From positions 1-36,616 of the forward strand of contig CACYXI010000071.1 of NCBI GenBank assembly GCA_902778265.1: DNA of 36,616 nucleotides, in the 5' to 3' direction. The notes below the pieces were generated by a model that was given only the letters and a program-made list of their open reading frames with translations, ran no database searches and was not told the origin of the DNA. Each line of letters begins with the position of its first letter. Positions within the stretch are counted from its first letter, which is position 1. Below are positions 30,489 through 36,616 of the stretch, piece after piece. A program made the translations under genes and the position numbers. Origin of the DNA: an uncultured Bacteroidales bacterium. GTDB taxonomy: Bacteria; Bacteroidota; Bacteroidia; Bacteroidales; Bacteroidaceae.

Positions 30489-30520
30489 TGGTACCTGTCA
30501 TACGCTTATATAAATAAAAA

Positions 30521-30542
30521 GAGTCAACCAGAAGATTGACTC
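30521..30542. terminator. Bidirectional terminator
   Basis: Stem GAGTCAA/TTGACTC (30521-30527 and 30536-30542) with an A-run before and T-run after. It separates the convergent genes ending at 30449 and 30588. Confidence 0.8.
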
Positions 30543-30587
30543 TTTCAATGATTTTATGTCGAAAATTCGGAACCGCCCCGAATATTT

Positions 30588-30746
30588 TCACACGTCTTCG
30601 ATAAAGTCTTCGAAGCCGTCGTCGTCAAGGACGAAGTCTTCGTCTTCTGACAAAATACTTTGCACGACACTGTCTACCAGCAACTGGCCGTGGTGCTGAA
30701 TCTTCACCACCTGCATCTCTGGATTGATATATTCTTTCTTTTTCAT
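30588..30746 (-). CDS. Small acidic protein coupled to the CUB protein (52 aa)
   Basis: The protein starts MKKKEYINPEMQVVKIQHHG and ends in a very acidic tail (DFVLDDDGFEDFIEDV). Its ATG overlaps the stop of the 886-aa gene as ATGA (30743-30746), so it is translated with it. Small proteins with the MKKEYI-P-M-V start are common after secreted-protein genes in Prevotella, as I recall. There is no signal peptide. It may help secretion or act as a chaperone-like partner; the function is unknown. It is easily overlooked because it is short. Confidence 0.75.
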   Translation of the reverse strand: MKKKEYINPEMQVVKIQHHGQLLVDSVVQSILSEDEDFVLDDDGFEDFIEDV

Positions 30747-33403
30747 CTTACTACCTCCTTTCTGCCATTATGGATATACACTCCCTTTGTGGTTGGCTTG
30801 CCAGTGAGCTTGCGACCATCCAGCGTGTACCACTGGTTGTTGGCTATTGTTTCACGGTTGTTGTTTATTGTTCCAATTTCCGTGGTCTCGCCGTCTCCGA
30901 AGTCAACTACGATGCTGCGTGCTGACAGCTCGCCATCGTTTGCCGGTACATAGAAGTGGCAGCGGAAGCACTTCAGTTGACGGGTGGTCTGGGAGTAGCC
31001 CAGGTTGTTTTGGGTAGCCATCATGATTATCTCGCTCTTGTGTCCCTGGTTGTCGCCAAGCAAGGCATCATTAGCTACGATGCTGAATGGTGAGTACTGG
31101 CCTACGAAGGTTACCTTCTGGTCGTAGTTCTCGACGGGTGTCGGCGTAGTGCTGCTGATGGTGACATTGCTGAATGTGGGATTCACGATGTTGTCACCCG
31201 TGGTCTCCCACTTGACGATATAGGGTTTGCCTGCCTCGATGGCATCCACGGTGTTGAACTTCAGCGTCAGCGCACCCGCATCAGACAAAGATGTACCAGT
31301 GTTAGAGTTGTCCATCGTCTTGATGGTGGCCCCAGCCAATGGGCTGGCAGCTATCTGCTCAGCAGTCATTGCGAACGGCAGACACAGCGTGTTCCAGTAG
31401 CCGTCCTTCGTTAGGGTGCGACCCACCAGGGTTACGTCGAGGGTTTCACCGCTTGTCGCTGCCGTTGCGATGAGGCTGCTGTTGTCGGCATTGTCAGCCA
31501 AAGCGACATGTGGGATAACGCTAACCGTCAGGTTGAGGCCGGAATAAGTGGTAAAGTCGTCCGAATAGAAGTAGATCGTCATGCTCTGACCCGTGCTGTT
31601 GACGGTGGGGATGGTGAATGGGGTGCCATCGAAATACTCGTTGCACATTTTGTTGATAAGCAGTTTATTGTCGTCTTTCGTACTACCGTCATAGACGCTC
31701 AGATAGTCTGCCTCCCAAAAGCTTCTCTGTATCGAGGCCTGGCCAGAAAGCCTTAGCGCATAGCCTTCGGAAGCGGTCAGGGTGAGGGTGCTGTTGCAGT
31801 TGTTGCTGTAGCGCTCGCCTGCACCGCCGTCGTCATATACCTTAAACGACTGCACGCCCATGGGGATGGTAATCGATTTGTCGCCTGTCTTGGGCATGTT
31901 GACGTAGAGGCCGCCTTCAGCTGTCCATGTATCGGTGAATGTCGGGGTGACGGTAACTGCTGAGAGGGGCATGGAGAAGGTGGCGGTGTTGTCGAACGAA
32001 CCATCGCACTTCACGGCGACGGGATTGCTGTTGGCATCGACCACGCTGATGTTGCTGAGCAGATAACCGCTCTCGGGTGTAGCAGTCAGGGTGATCACAT
32101 CGTTTATTTTGGCCTGCGTAGCGATGTTTTCGCCGATGCTGGCGGAAACAGAGCCGCCCGTTATAGGATTGCTTAAAGTGATGTCATAATCGGTACTGGT
32201 GCTGACAAGAGTCGCCGTCAGGTCGAGGCCAGCGAAATTGTCGCTGCCGTCCGAATAGAAGTAGAGCGTCAGGCTTTGCCCTGTGCTGTTAACGGTAGGG
32301 ATGGCTCTCTCGCTATTATTACTGTAGCTATACAGTGCATCGATGAGTACCGTGCCACTGTTGTCGCTACCGTCATAGACCGTCAGGTTGTCTCTGGTAT
32401 TCTCTGTCCTGATGCTACCCGAGAGCTGCAGTACGTAGCCTTCGGGAGCGGTCAGCGTAAGGGTACCGTCGCAGTTGTAGCTATAGTTACCAGTAGCACC
32501 GCCGTCGTCATAGACTTTGAACGACTGCATGCCCGTGGGGATGGTGATCAACTTGTCGCCTGCCTTGGGCATGTTGATGAAGAAACCACCCTCAGCAGTC
32601 CATGTGTCGGTAAACGTCGGGGTAACGGTGACTGCCGAGCGGGGCATGGTGAACGTGGCGATGTTCGTACTGAAGTTACAATCCACAGCAATGGGATTGC
32701 TGTTGGCATCAAGCACGCTGACACTGCTGAGCAGATAGCCGCTCGCGGGTGTGGCGGTCAGCGTGACCTCTTCGGTCATAGCGGCCTGAGCAGCGACTGT
32801 ACCGCCGACGCTGGCTTCGATGGTGCCGCCCGCTTCAGGATTGTTCACGGTGATGGTAAACTTTTCCGATAGGTTTACTACCGTTACCGTCAGGTTGAGG
32901 CCGAAGTATTTGACAGCATTGTCCGAATGGAAGTATAGCGTCATGCTCTGGCCCGTGCTGGTGACGGCGTCGATAGTGGTCTCTGCGCCACTTGAGGAAC
33001 TGCTCACTTTGTTGAGAAGCACCTTCTTGTCGTCTTTCGCGTTGCCGTCATAGACGGTCAGATAGTCATAGCCTTTCTCAGTGATAATGGTACCTGAGAG
33101 TCGTAGCACGCAGCCTTCGGGAGCGGTCAGGACGAGGGAACCATCACAGTCGTTGTCGTAGTGATTTTGAGGGCCGCCACCATTATCATAGACCTTGAAA
33201 AAGGTAATGCTGGCATCGGTGAGGGTCAGCTTGTTCTCGCCCGTCTTAGGAATGTTGACGTACCAGCGTTCCGCCGTACCTTCGGTCTCGTTAGTGTTTT
33301 CGGTGAGGTTTACGTCGTCTGCCCACGCCGTGGCCGTCGTGAGCATCGTCAAGAGCAGCATCATGGCCACCCTTGAAAACCATTTAATTGTTTTTGTTTT
33401 CAT
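30743..33403 (-). CDS. Secreted protein with three CUB-like modules (886 aa)
   Basis: A signal peptide (about residues 1-28, hydrophobic MMLLLTMLTTATAWA) is followed by three CUB-like modules, each with FKVYDDGG, a LTLTAPEGYVLQLSG segment, LTVYDGS and SLTLYFYSD. Between them are two beta-repeats of the type ANSNPIAVD with a preceding TLTATPASGYLLS and a following TPTFTDTWTAEGG. The C-terminus ends WYTLDGRKL, then KGVYIHNGRKEVVR, which resembles the Prevotella sorting tail used for outer-membrane or type IX-like export. The protein is likely surface-exposed or secreted and may bind protein or glycan. It overlaps the 52-aa gene by 4 bp. Confidence 0.85.
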   Translation of the reverse strand: MKTKTIKWFSRVAMMLLLTMLTTATAWADDVNLTENTNETEGTAERWYVNIPKTGENKLTLTDASITFFKVYDNGGGPQNHYDNDCDGSLVLTAPEGCVLRLSGTIITEKGYDYLTVYDGNAKDDKKVLLNKVSSSSSGAETTIDAVTSTGQSMTLYFHSDNAVKYFGLNLTVTVVNLSEKFTITVNNPEAGGTIEASVGGTVAAQAAMTEEVTLTATPASGYLLSSVSVLDANSNPIAVDCNFSTNIATFTMPRSAVTVTPTFTDTWTAEGGFFINMPKAGDKLITIPTGMQSFKVYDDGGATGNYSYNCDGTLTLTAPEGYVLQLSGSIRTENTRDNLTVYDGSDNSGTVLIDALYSYSNNSERAIPTVNSTGQSLTLYFYSDGSDNFAGLDLTATLVSTSTDYDITLSNPITGGSVSASIGENIATQAKINDVITLTATPESGYLLSNISVVDANSNPVAVKCDGSFDNTATFSMPLSAVTVTPTFTDTWTAEGGLYVNMPKTGDKSITIPMGVQSFKVYDDGGAGERYSNNCNSTLTLTASEGYALRLSGQASIQRSFWEADYLSVYDGSTKDDNKLLINKMCNEYFDGTPFTIPTVNSTGQSMTIYFYSDDFTTYSGLNLTVSVIPHVALADNADNSSLIATAATSGETLDVTLVGRTLTKDGYWNTLCLPFAMTAEQIAASPLAGATIKTMDNSNTGTSLSDAGALTLKFNTVDAIEAGKPYIVKWETTGDNIVNPTFSNVTISSTTPTPVENYDQKVTFVGQYSPFSIVANDALLGDNQGHKSEIIMMATQNNLGYSQTTRQLKCFRCHFYVPANDGELSARSIVVDFGDGETTEIGTINNNRETIANNQWYTLDGRKLTGKPTTKGVYIHNGRKEVVR

Positions 33404-33568
33404 ATTTATGATTTTGTAAAGTTAGTTTATGCTTGATGATGAGCCAGCAGGCGCTGAAAAGAGGGAATATCAGTTAAATGAATATTTTAATTCGAGTACA
33501 AAAGTACGCATTTTTATTCATATTCCACACATTTTCAATGTTAAAAGAGTAAAAAAGGATATATATAT

Positions 33569-33600
33569 ATATGTTCAGGAGATATTAATCCTGAACATAT
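33569..33600. terminator. 12-bp perfect hairpin in an intergenic stretch
   Basis: Arms ATATGTTCAGGA (33569-33580) and TCCTGAACATAT (33589-33600) around an 8-nt loop. It lies in the divergent gap between the CUB gene and hsp20. The rest of 33404-33696 is A+T-rich and shows no gene. Confidence 0.6.
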
Positions 33601-33642
33601 CCGTCACTTCATGGCGTAACAGCCATTCTATATATAAACAAG

Positions 33643-33673
33643 AATCCCTGACCTGCAAAGCAAGTCAGGGATT
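33643..33673 (-). terminator. Terminator of the hsp20 gene
   Basis: Stem AATCCCTGAC/GTCAGGGATT (33643-33652 and 33664-33673) with an 11-nt loop, 23 bp after the hsp20 stop on the minus strand. Confidence 0.8.
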
Positions 33674-33696
33674 TACTATTTAACAAGATGAACTGT

Positions 33697-34119
33697 TTAC
33701 GAGACCTCAATAGCCTTCGTCACTTTCTCCTTCGGTTCGGACTTCGGCATGGTGATGGTCAATATGCCGTCCTCCACCTTGGCAGAAATCTTGTCGCGGA
33801 CCACATCATCAGGCAGTGTGTAGTTCTGCTCATAGTTTGAATAGCTGAACTCACGGCGCAGATAGTGACGGTGACTGTCCTCATGCTTGTGTTCCTGTTT
33901 GTTCTCAATGGCGATGGTGAGGTTGCCCTCGTCATTGATGCTTACGCGGCAATATTCTTTCTTGATGCCTGGAGCTGCAAGTTCCATGATGTAGTTCTTG
34001 TCGTTCTCCTTGACATTGACTGCGGGTGCTGTACTGTTGGCACGAGGCATCCAATCATTGTTAAAGAAATCCTCAAATACTGTTGGCATCCAACTGTTCT
34101 GAAACATTACTGGTAACAT
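33697..34119 (-). CDS. Hsp20/alpha-crystallin small heat-shock protein (140 aa)
   Basis: The alpha-crystallin domain is complete: PAVNVKENDKNYIMELAAPG, then SINDEGNLTIAIE, LRREFSYSNYEQNYTLPDDV and KVEDGILTITMPK. Small heat-shock proteins bind unfolding proteins as ATP-independent oligomers. The correct start is ATG 34119 (MLPVMFQNSW), because an AGGAGG sits 8 nt upstream; the longer frame uses a TTG. A canonical Shine-Dalgarno is unusual in this window. Upstream lies an array of three TTAAACTC sites at 31-bp spacing (34308-34384) that may regulate it. Confidence 0.92.
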   Translation of the reverse strand: MLPVMFQNSWMPTVFEDFFNNDWMPRANSTAPAVNVKENDKNYIMELAAPGIKKEYCRVSINDEGNLTIAIENKQEHKHEDSHRHYLRREFSYSNYEQNYTLPDDVVRDKISAKVEDGILTITMPKSEPKEKVTKAIEVS

Positions 34120-34183
34120 AATCAATACCTCCTAATTATAAGTTTAAAAGTTTAACAATGTTATTAATCCCTGCATTATAGCC

Positions 34184-34200
34184 GCCCCTTATCAAGGGGC
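34184..34200 (-). other. Hairpin in the hsp20 leader region
   Basis: GCCCCTT/AAGGGGC with a 3-nt loop lies 65 bp upstream of the start codon. It may be part of a structured leader, but I cannot show that it controls the Shine-Dalgarno sequence. Confidence 0.4.
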
Positions 34201-34307
34201 TCTAAATCTTGATCGCCTCGGCTTTCGCTCCGGCTTTCACCAACAAATAAGCAAAGTACATGCCTATGCGGAAAAACGCTCGTAACTTTGCCAAGATGGC
34301 ACGGATT

Positions 34308-34384
34308 TTAAACTCGCTTAAAGGATGCTGACAATTCCTTAAACTCAATTAAGCATGACTGACATTTCTTTAAACTCCCTTAAA
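34308..34384. repeat. Three TTAAACTCnnnTTAA sites at exactly 31-bp spacing
   Basis: Cores TTAAACTC start at 34308, 34339 and 34370, each followed by TTAA three bases later. The 31-bp spacing is close to three helical turns, so all sites face the same side. They lie upstream of hsp20, 34120-34433 otherwise being non-coding apart from the hairpin at 34184. Confidence 0.8.
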
Positions 34385-34424
34385 CATTGGATAGAAATTC
34401 TGTCAGTCTTCAAATCCAGAATTT

Positions 34425-34459
34425 ATTCTTTATTCAAGGAATAAGTTTGTAAAAGGCTG
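34425..34459. repeat. Repeat spanning the 3' end of the acetyltransferase gene
   Basis: 28 bp (34432-34459) are identical to 24570-24597 at the end of the HD gene. The stop codon and the last six codons (FYKLIP) lie within the shared segment. Confidence 0.9.
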
Positions 34460-35027
34460 GAATCACCAAGTGTCTCATAGGATGACCACCCCACCAGCTG
34501 TCATTCGCATACTGGAATCCTACTGAAGCATACAGTGCCTCGCCGGCAGGATTGCCCTTATCTACCAACAATCCGACACACGGCTGTCCCATCTTGTTGG
34601 CTTTCTCCTTCGTGGCAAGCAAAAGACTGTGGGCAATGCCTTGGCGACGATATTCTGGTAGGACAGCCAACGAATCAAGATAGAGCTCACCAGCCTGTGT
34701 CTCATCGTCCATGCCAGAATGATCCTTGCCGATGTATTCCTTGGCGGCCTTGATGAATGCTTGGCGAAGTTCATGTAGTCTGCCACCATCATAGCTGACA
34801 GCAATACCCACCACTTTGTTATCAGCCATCGCCACAAACGTATTCCTGTAGCTATACTGCGAATCCTCGCGCTCTACCAATGAGGTCATCATCTTTAGGA
34901 AGTCCTCTAAGTCATGCCCTACTCCACAAAAATGCTGGCAACAGTCATCTGTCATAGCCATCATTATCAGCTGGGCAATATCTGATGCTTGCGCCTTTGT
35001 CGCTTCTCTTATCACCTGTATTGCCAT
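34434..35027 (-). CDS. GNAT-family N-acetyltransferase (197 aa)
   Basis: The acetyl-CoA binding motif is LYLDSLAVLPEYRRQGIAHS, with RRQGIA as the pyrophosphate loop, followed by LLVDKGNPAGEALYASVGF. The N-terminus MAIQVIREATKAQASDIAQL is typical of the fold. The substrate cannot be deduced. The last six residues FYKLIP are encoded in the repeat shared with the HD gene. It starts one base after the stop of the permease gene, so the two form an operon. The length is normal for the family. Confidence 0.9.
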   Translation of the reverse strand: MAIQVIREATKAQASDIAQLIMMAMTDDCCQHFCGVGHDLEDFLKMMTSLVEREDSQYSYRNTFVAMADNKVVGIAVSYDGGRLHELRQAFIKAAKEYIGKDHSGMDDETQAGELYLDSLAVLPEYRRQGIAHSLLLATKEKANKMGQPCVGLLVDKGNPAGEALYASVGFQYANDSWWGGHPMRHLVIPAFYKLIP

Positions 35028-35028
35028 A

Positions 35029-35745
35029 TCAATTTGTCATTAGAATAATCACACCACTTATGGCGATATACGCATAAACGATGTATCTGAAAATGCGATT
35101 GGGAATGCGCTTGAAGACGTAGGCTCCAAGGGTTGTGCCAATGATGACTCCACCAAGTCCGAAGCAGTAGTCTGACAAGACAGTCGTGGTAAAGAAGCCA
35201 TTATAGGCACGAACAAAAGTCATCATCACATTGCCTATCAGAAAGTAAGTTTGCGCCATAGCCATATAGTGTTCCTTGGTGGGTTCCGACTGGATGAAAT
35301 AGAGCACCGCTGGCGGGCCTTGCATGCCAAAGAAGCCTCCCATCAGTCCGCTCAGTGTTCCTGCACCCACCTGTACTCGTTTAGTTGTCGGCAGTTTTAT
35401 CTTCTGACTGAACAGCGCAAAATAAATGCTGATAAGGATGAGAGCTACACCCAGGATTCGCTTCAATATGTGGTCTTCAATGCGGGTCAAAGCAAATATG
35501 GCTATTGTCGACACAATAATAAACGTCAGCAATATCGGCCAAAGTCGTTTCCAAGTGACATAGCTTCTCATTCGACACACGATGACAGCCGAGGTGGTAA
35601 TGGCCAGAAGTCCGGAGAGTGTTGTGGCCTCGCCGTATGTAGGCAGGAAGAACGGCAGCATCGTCATGATGAAGATGCCGAAGCCAAAGCCCGTAGTGCG
35701 CTGCACAAAACTGGCCCCGATGCTCAACAGGAAATAACTTATCAA
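35029..35745 (-). CDS. TauE/SafE-family permease (about 238 aa)
   Basis: Several hydrophobic helices are seen, with TTGFGFGIFIMTMLPFFLP, then LSGLMGGFFGMQGPPAVLYF (the second family repeat) and FGLGGVIIGTTLGAYVFKRI. This is the TauE/SafE (sulfite/organosulfur exporter) family; the substrate is unknown. The open frame extends to an ATG at 35907, but the promoter at 35765-35796 lies inside that extension, so the transcript would start near 35757. I therefore choose the TTG at 35745 (ISYFLLSIGASF follows) as the start. The stop is one base from the GNAT start. Confidence 0.8.
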   Translation of the reverse strand: MISYFLLSIGASFVQRTTGFGFGIFIMTMLPFFLPTYGEATTLSGLLAITTSAVIVCRMRSYVTWKRLWPILLTFIIVSTIAIFALTRIEDHILKRILGVALILISIYFALFSQKIKLPTTKRVQVGAGTLSGLMGGFFGMQGPPAVLYFIQSEPTKEHYMAMAQTYFLIGNVMMTFVRAYNGFFTTTVLSDYCFGLGGVIIGTTLGAYVFKRIPNRIFRYIVYAYIAISGVIILMTN

Positions 35746-35764
35746 TATTGAATGTTTATGGCTG

Positions 35765-35796
35765 CAAAAATAAGCATTATTTTCCAAACTCCCAAA
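35765..35796 (-). promoter_or_regulatory. Promoter of the permease-acetyltransferase operon
   Basis: TTTG (35793-35796), a 20-bp spacer and TATTTTTG (35765-35772) on the minus strand. The leader would be only about 12 nt if the TTG start is used. Confidence 0.75.
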
Positions 35797-35934
35797 CTTT
35801 TTCGGGTAAATGCGAATTATGAGCGATTTTATGAAAACCGAGTGCGTGGTGAAATTTAACCGGACAGTAGTGATAGAATTTCTTAAAATTACTTGAATTT
35901 CAAGCAAAAAAGACTTATTTTAGAGGGAAAAGAG

Positions 35935-35942
35935 TAACTTTG
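35935..35942 (+). promoter_or_regulatory. -7 box of the GH106-like gene
   Basis: TAACTTTG on the plus strand, 20 bp before the ATG at 35963. A convincing TTTG -33 box is not seen. Confidence 0.6.
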
Positions 35943-35962
35943 CAGGAAAATTCAAACAAAGT

Positions 35963-36616
35963 ATGACATTAAAAGAACATAAAACAACGAGAAAAAACTT
36001 CTTAATGATTATGTCTGTGCTTGCCTTCACCATTACAGCCAATGCGCAAGCAGGGAATTCAGACTCTCGCCAAAGACTGTACGAGTCTTTCCTCACTCCG
36101 CCTGACAGCATTCGGGTGGGATGCTACTACTATTGGGTGAACGAGCAGGTTGACCCCAAAGGTGTTGTGGCTGACTTGGAGTGGATGAAAGAGAACGGCA
36201 TTACCTTGGCATTCCTGGCCACTGACATTCGCAACCACACGACATGGGATAATCCTTGGGAGGGGCAGACTTTCGGCAAAAATAAATTTCAGAGCCGCCT
36301 GTGGTGGAAGAATCTGCGTACGGCTCTGAAGACGGCAGGCGAGCTAGGCATAGAGATGGGCTTGTTCAACTGTCCCGGATGGAGTCAGTCGGGTGGTCCA
36401 TGGGTGAAGCCCGAGGAAGCTATGCGCAACTGGACGCCCAACGGCATAGAAGTCTGTAAGACCAAAGAGGGCACCGACGTAATGTGCTCACCCTGTTCGC
36501 CCGATGCACAGGGGCTTGAGGTAGACAAACTCTCGAAGGTGCACGTGCAGAAACACTTCGAGGCATTCATTGGTGAGATTCTGCGCCGTATCCCTCAGAA
36601 GGACCGCCCCACGCTG
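35963..36616 (+). CDS. GH106-like alpha-L-rhamnosidase, 5' part (218 codons, cut by window end)
   Basis: The protein starts MTLKEHKTTRKNFLMIMSVL with a signal peptide (cleavage near ANAQA). It continues RLYESFLTPPDSIRVGCYYY, VDPKGVVADLEWMKENGI and GLFNCPGWSQSGGPWVKPEE, which matches the N-terminal region of glycoside hydrolase family 106 (alpha-L-rhamnosidases, pectin and arabinogalactan side chains). The enzyme would be exported to the periplasm or surface. The 3' end is outside the window, so the catalytic residues cannot be checked. Such genes usually belong to polysaccharide utilisation loci; the rest would lie to the right. Confidence 0.8.
   Translation, partial: MTLKEHKTTRKNFLMIMSVLAFTITANAQAGNSDSRQRLYESFLTPPDSIRVGCYYYWVNEQVDPKGVVADLEWMKENGITLAFLATDIRNHTTWDNPWEGQTFGKNKFQSRLWWKNLRTALKTAGELGIEMGLFNCPGWSQSGGPWVKPEEAMRNWTPNGIEVCKTKEGTDVMCSPCSPDAQGLEVDKLSKVHVQKHFEAFIGEILRRIPQKDRPTL

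Noticed and set aside
32276-32872. 198-aa open frame on the plus strand
   Set aside because: Antisense to the CUB-module protein. Its apparent regularity mirrors the repeats of that gene.
35251-35751. 166-aa open frame on the plus strand
   Set aside because: Antisense to the TauE/SafE gene; hydrophilic and full of H and Q, as expected for the complement of membrane-helix codons.

Overview
The window looks like a chromosomal stretch of a gut- or rumen-type Bacteroidota, most likely Prevotella/Segatella. The evidence is repeated promoters of the form TTTG-N19/20-TAnnTTTG (or TAnnTTCG), an almost complete lack of Shine-Dalgarno sequences, a secreted protein ending in the Prevotella-style tail with WYTLDGRKL and KGVYI, A+T-rich heptamer arrays in front of genes, and families such as DUF2693 and GH106. 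I identify the genus by pattern recall, not by a search.

Layout. (1) 1-305: repeats only: a 21-bp tandem repeat, strong hairpins and a decamer array. (2) 306-3,851, minus strand: eight small phage- or mobile-element-like genes (DUF2693-like protein, two small unknowns, HNH endonuclease, GH24 lysozyme, unknown, replication-protein-like gene, small HTH). Four of them are preceded by arrays of an NNATTAA heptamer. A decamer array lies at each end of the cluster. (3) 4,061-5,501, minus: an unknown 347-aa protein, a 38-aa ORF and, upstream, a rod-shaped structured RNA behind a good promoter. (4) 5,555-21,962: a plus-strand operon of nine genes plus a leader ORF, with one recognisable promoter and a palindromic terminator. 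It is bracketed by a truncated copy of a WG-repeat-like gene on the left and a complete copy on the right. This is the most interesting part. It encodes a PLD-SNF2 helicase, an Eco57I-like adenine methyltransferase, a DprA/SLOG-like protein, a DUF262/DUF1524 (GmrSD-like) protein, a coiled-coil protein, a Z1-domain ATPase, an AlbA_2/Schlafen-like protein and a DUF6794 protein. I read it as a composite anti-phage defence operon that I cannot assign to a named system.

(5) 21,963-29,511: many small genes, mostly minus strand and often with their own promoter and a related terminator hairpin. Two proteins carry an N-terminal K-x-x-R-[IL]-[TN]-E tag. A small gene pair occurs twice, the second time damaged. 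There is also an HD hydrolase, a truncated HTH gene, a DinD-RhuM fusion and a polyvalent-type kinase. (6) 29,607-36,616: more ordinary chromosomal genes: an N-formylglutamate amidohydrolase-like protein, a large secreted CUB-like protein coupled to a 52-aa acidic protein, Hsp20, a TauE/SafE permease with a GNAT acetyltransferase, and the 5' part of a GH106-like rhamnosidase.

How the genes may work together. In the defence operon the methyltransferase would mark self DNA, and the helicase/PLD protein and the DUF262 protein would act on unmodified or differently modified DNA. The Z1, AlbA_2 and DprA-like proteins would add ATP-driven, nucleic-acid-binding or sensing functions. Uniform 12-22 bp gaps or ATGA overlaps suggest one transcript. 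All of this is inference from family membership and layout. No tRNA, rRNA, CRISPR array, integrase or transposase was seen.
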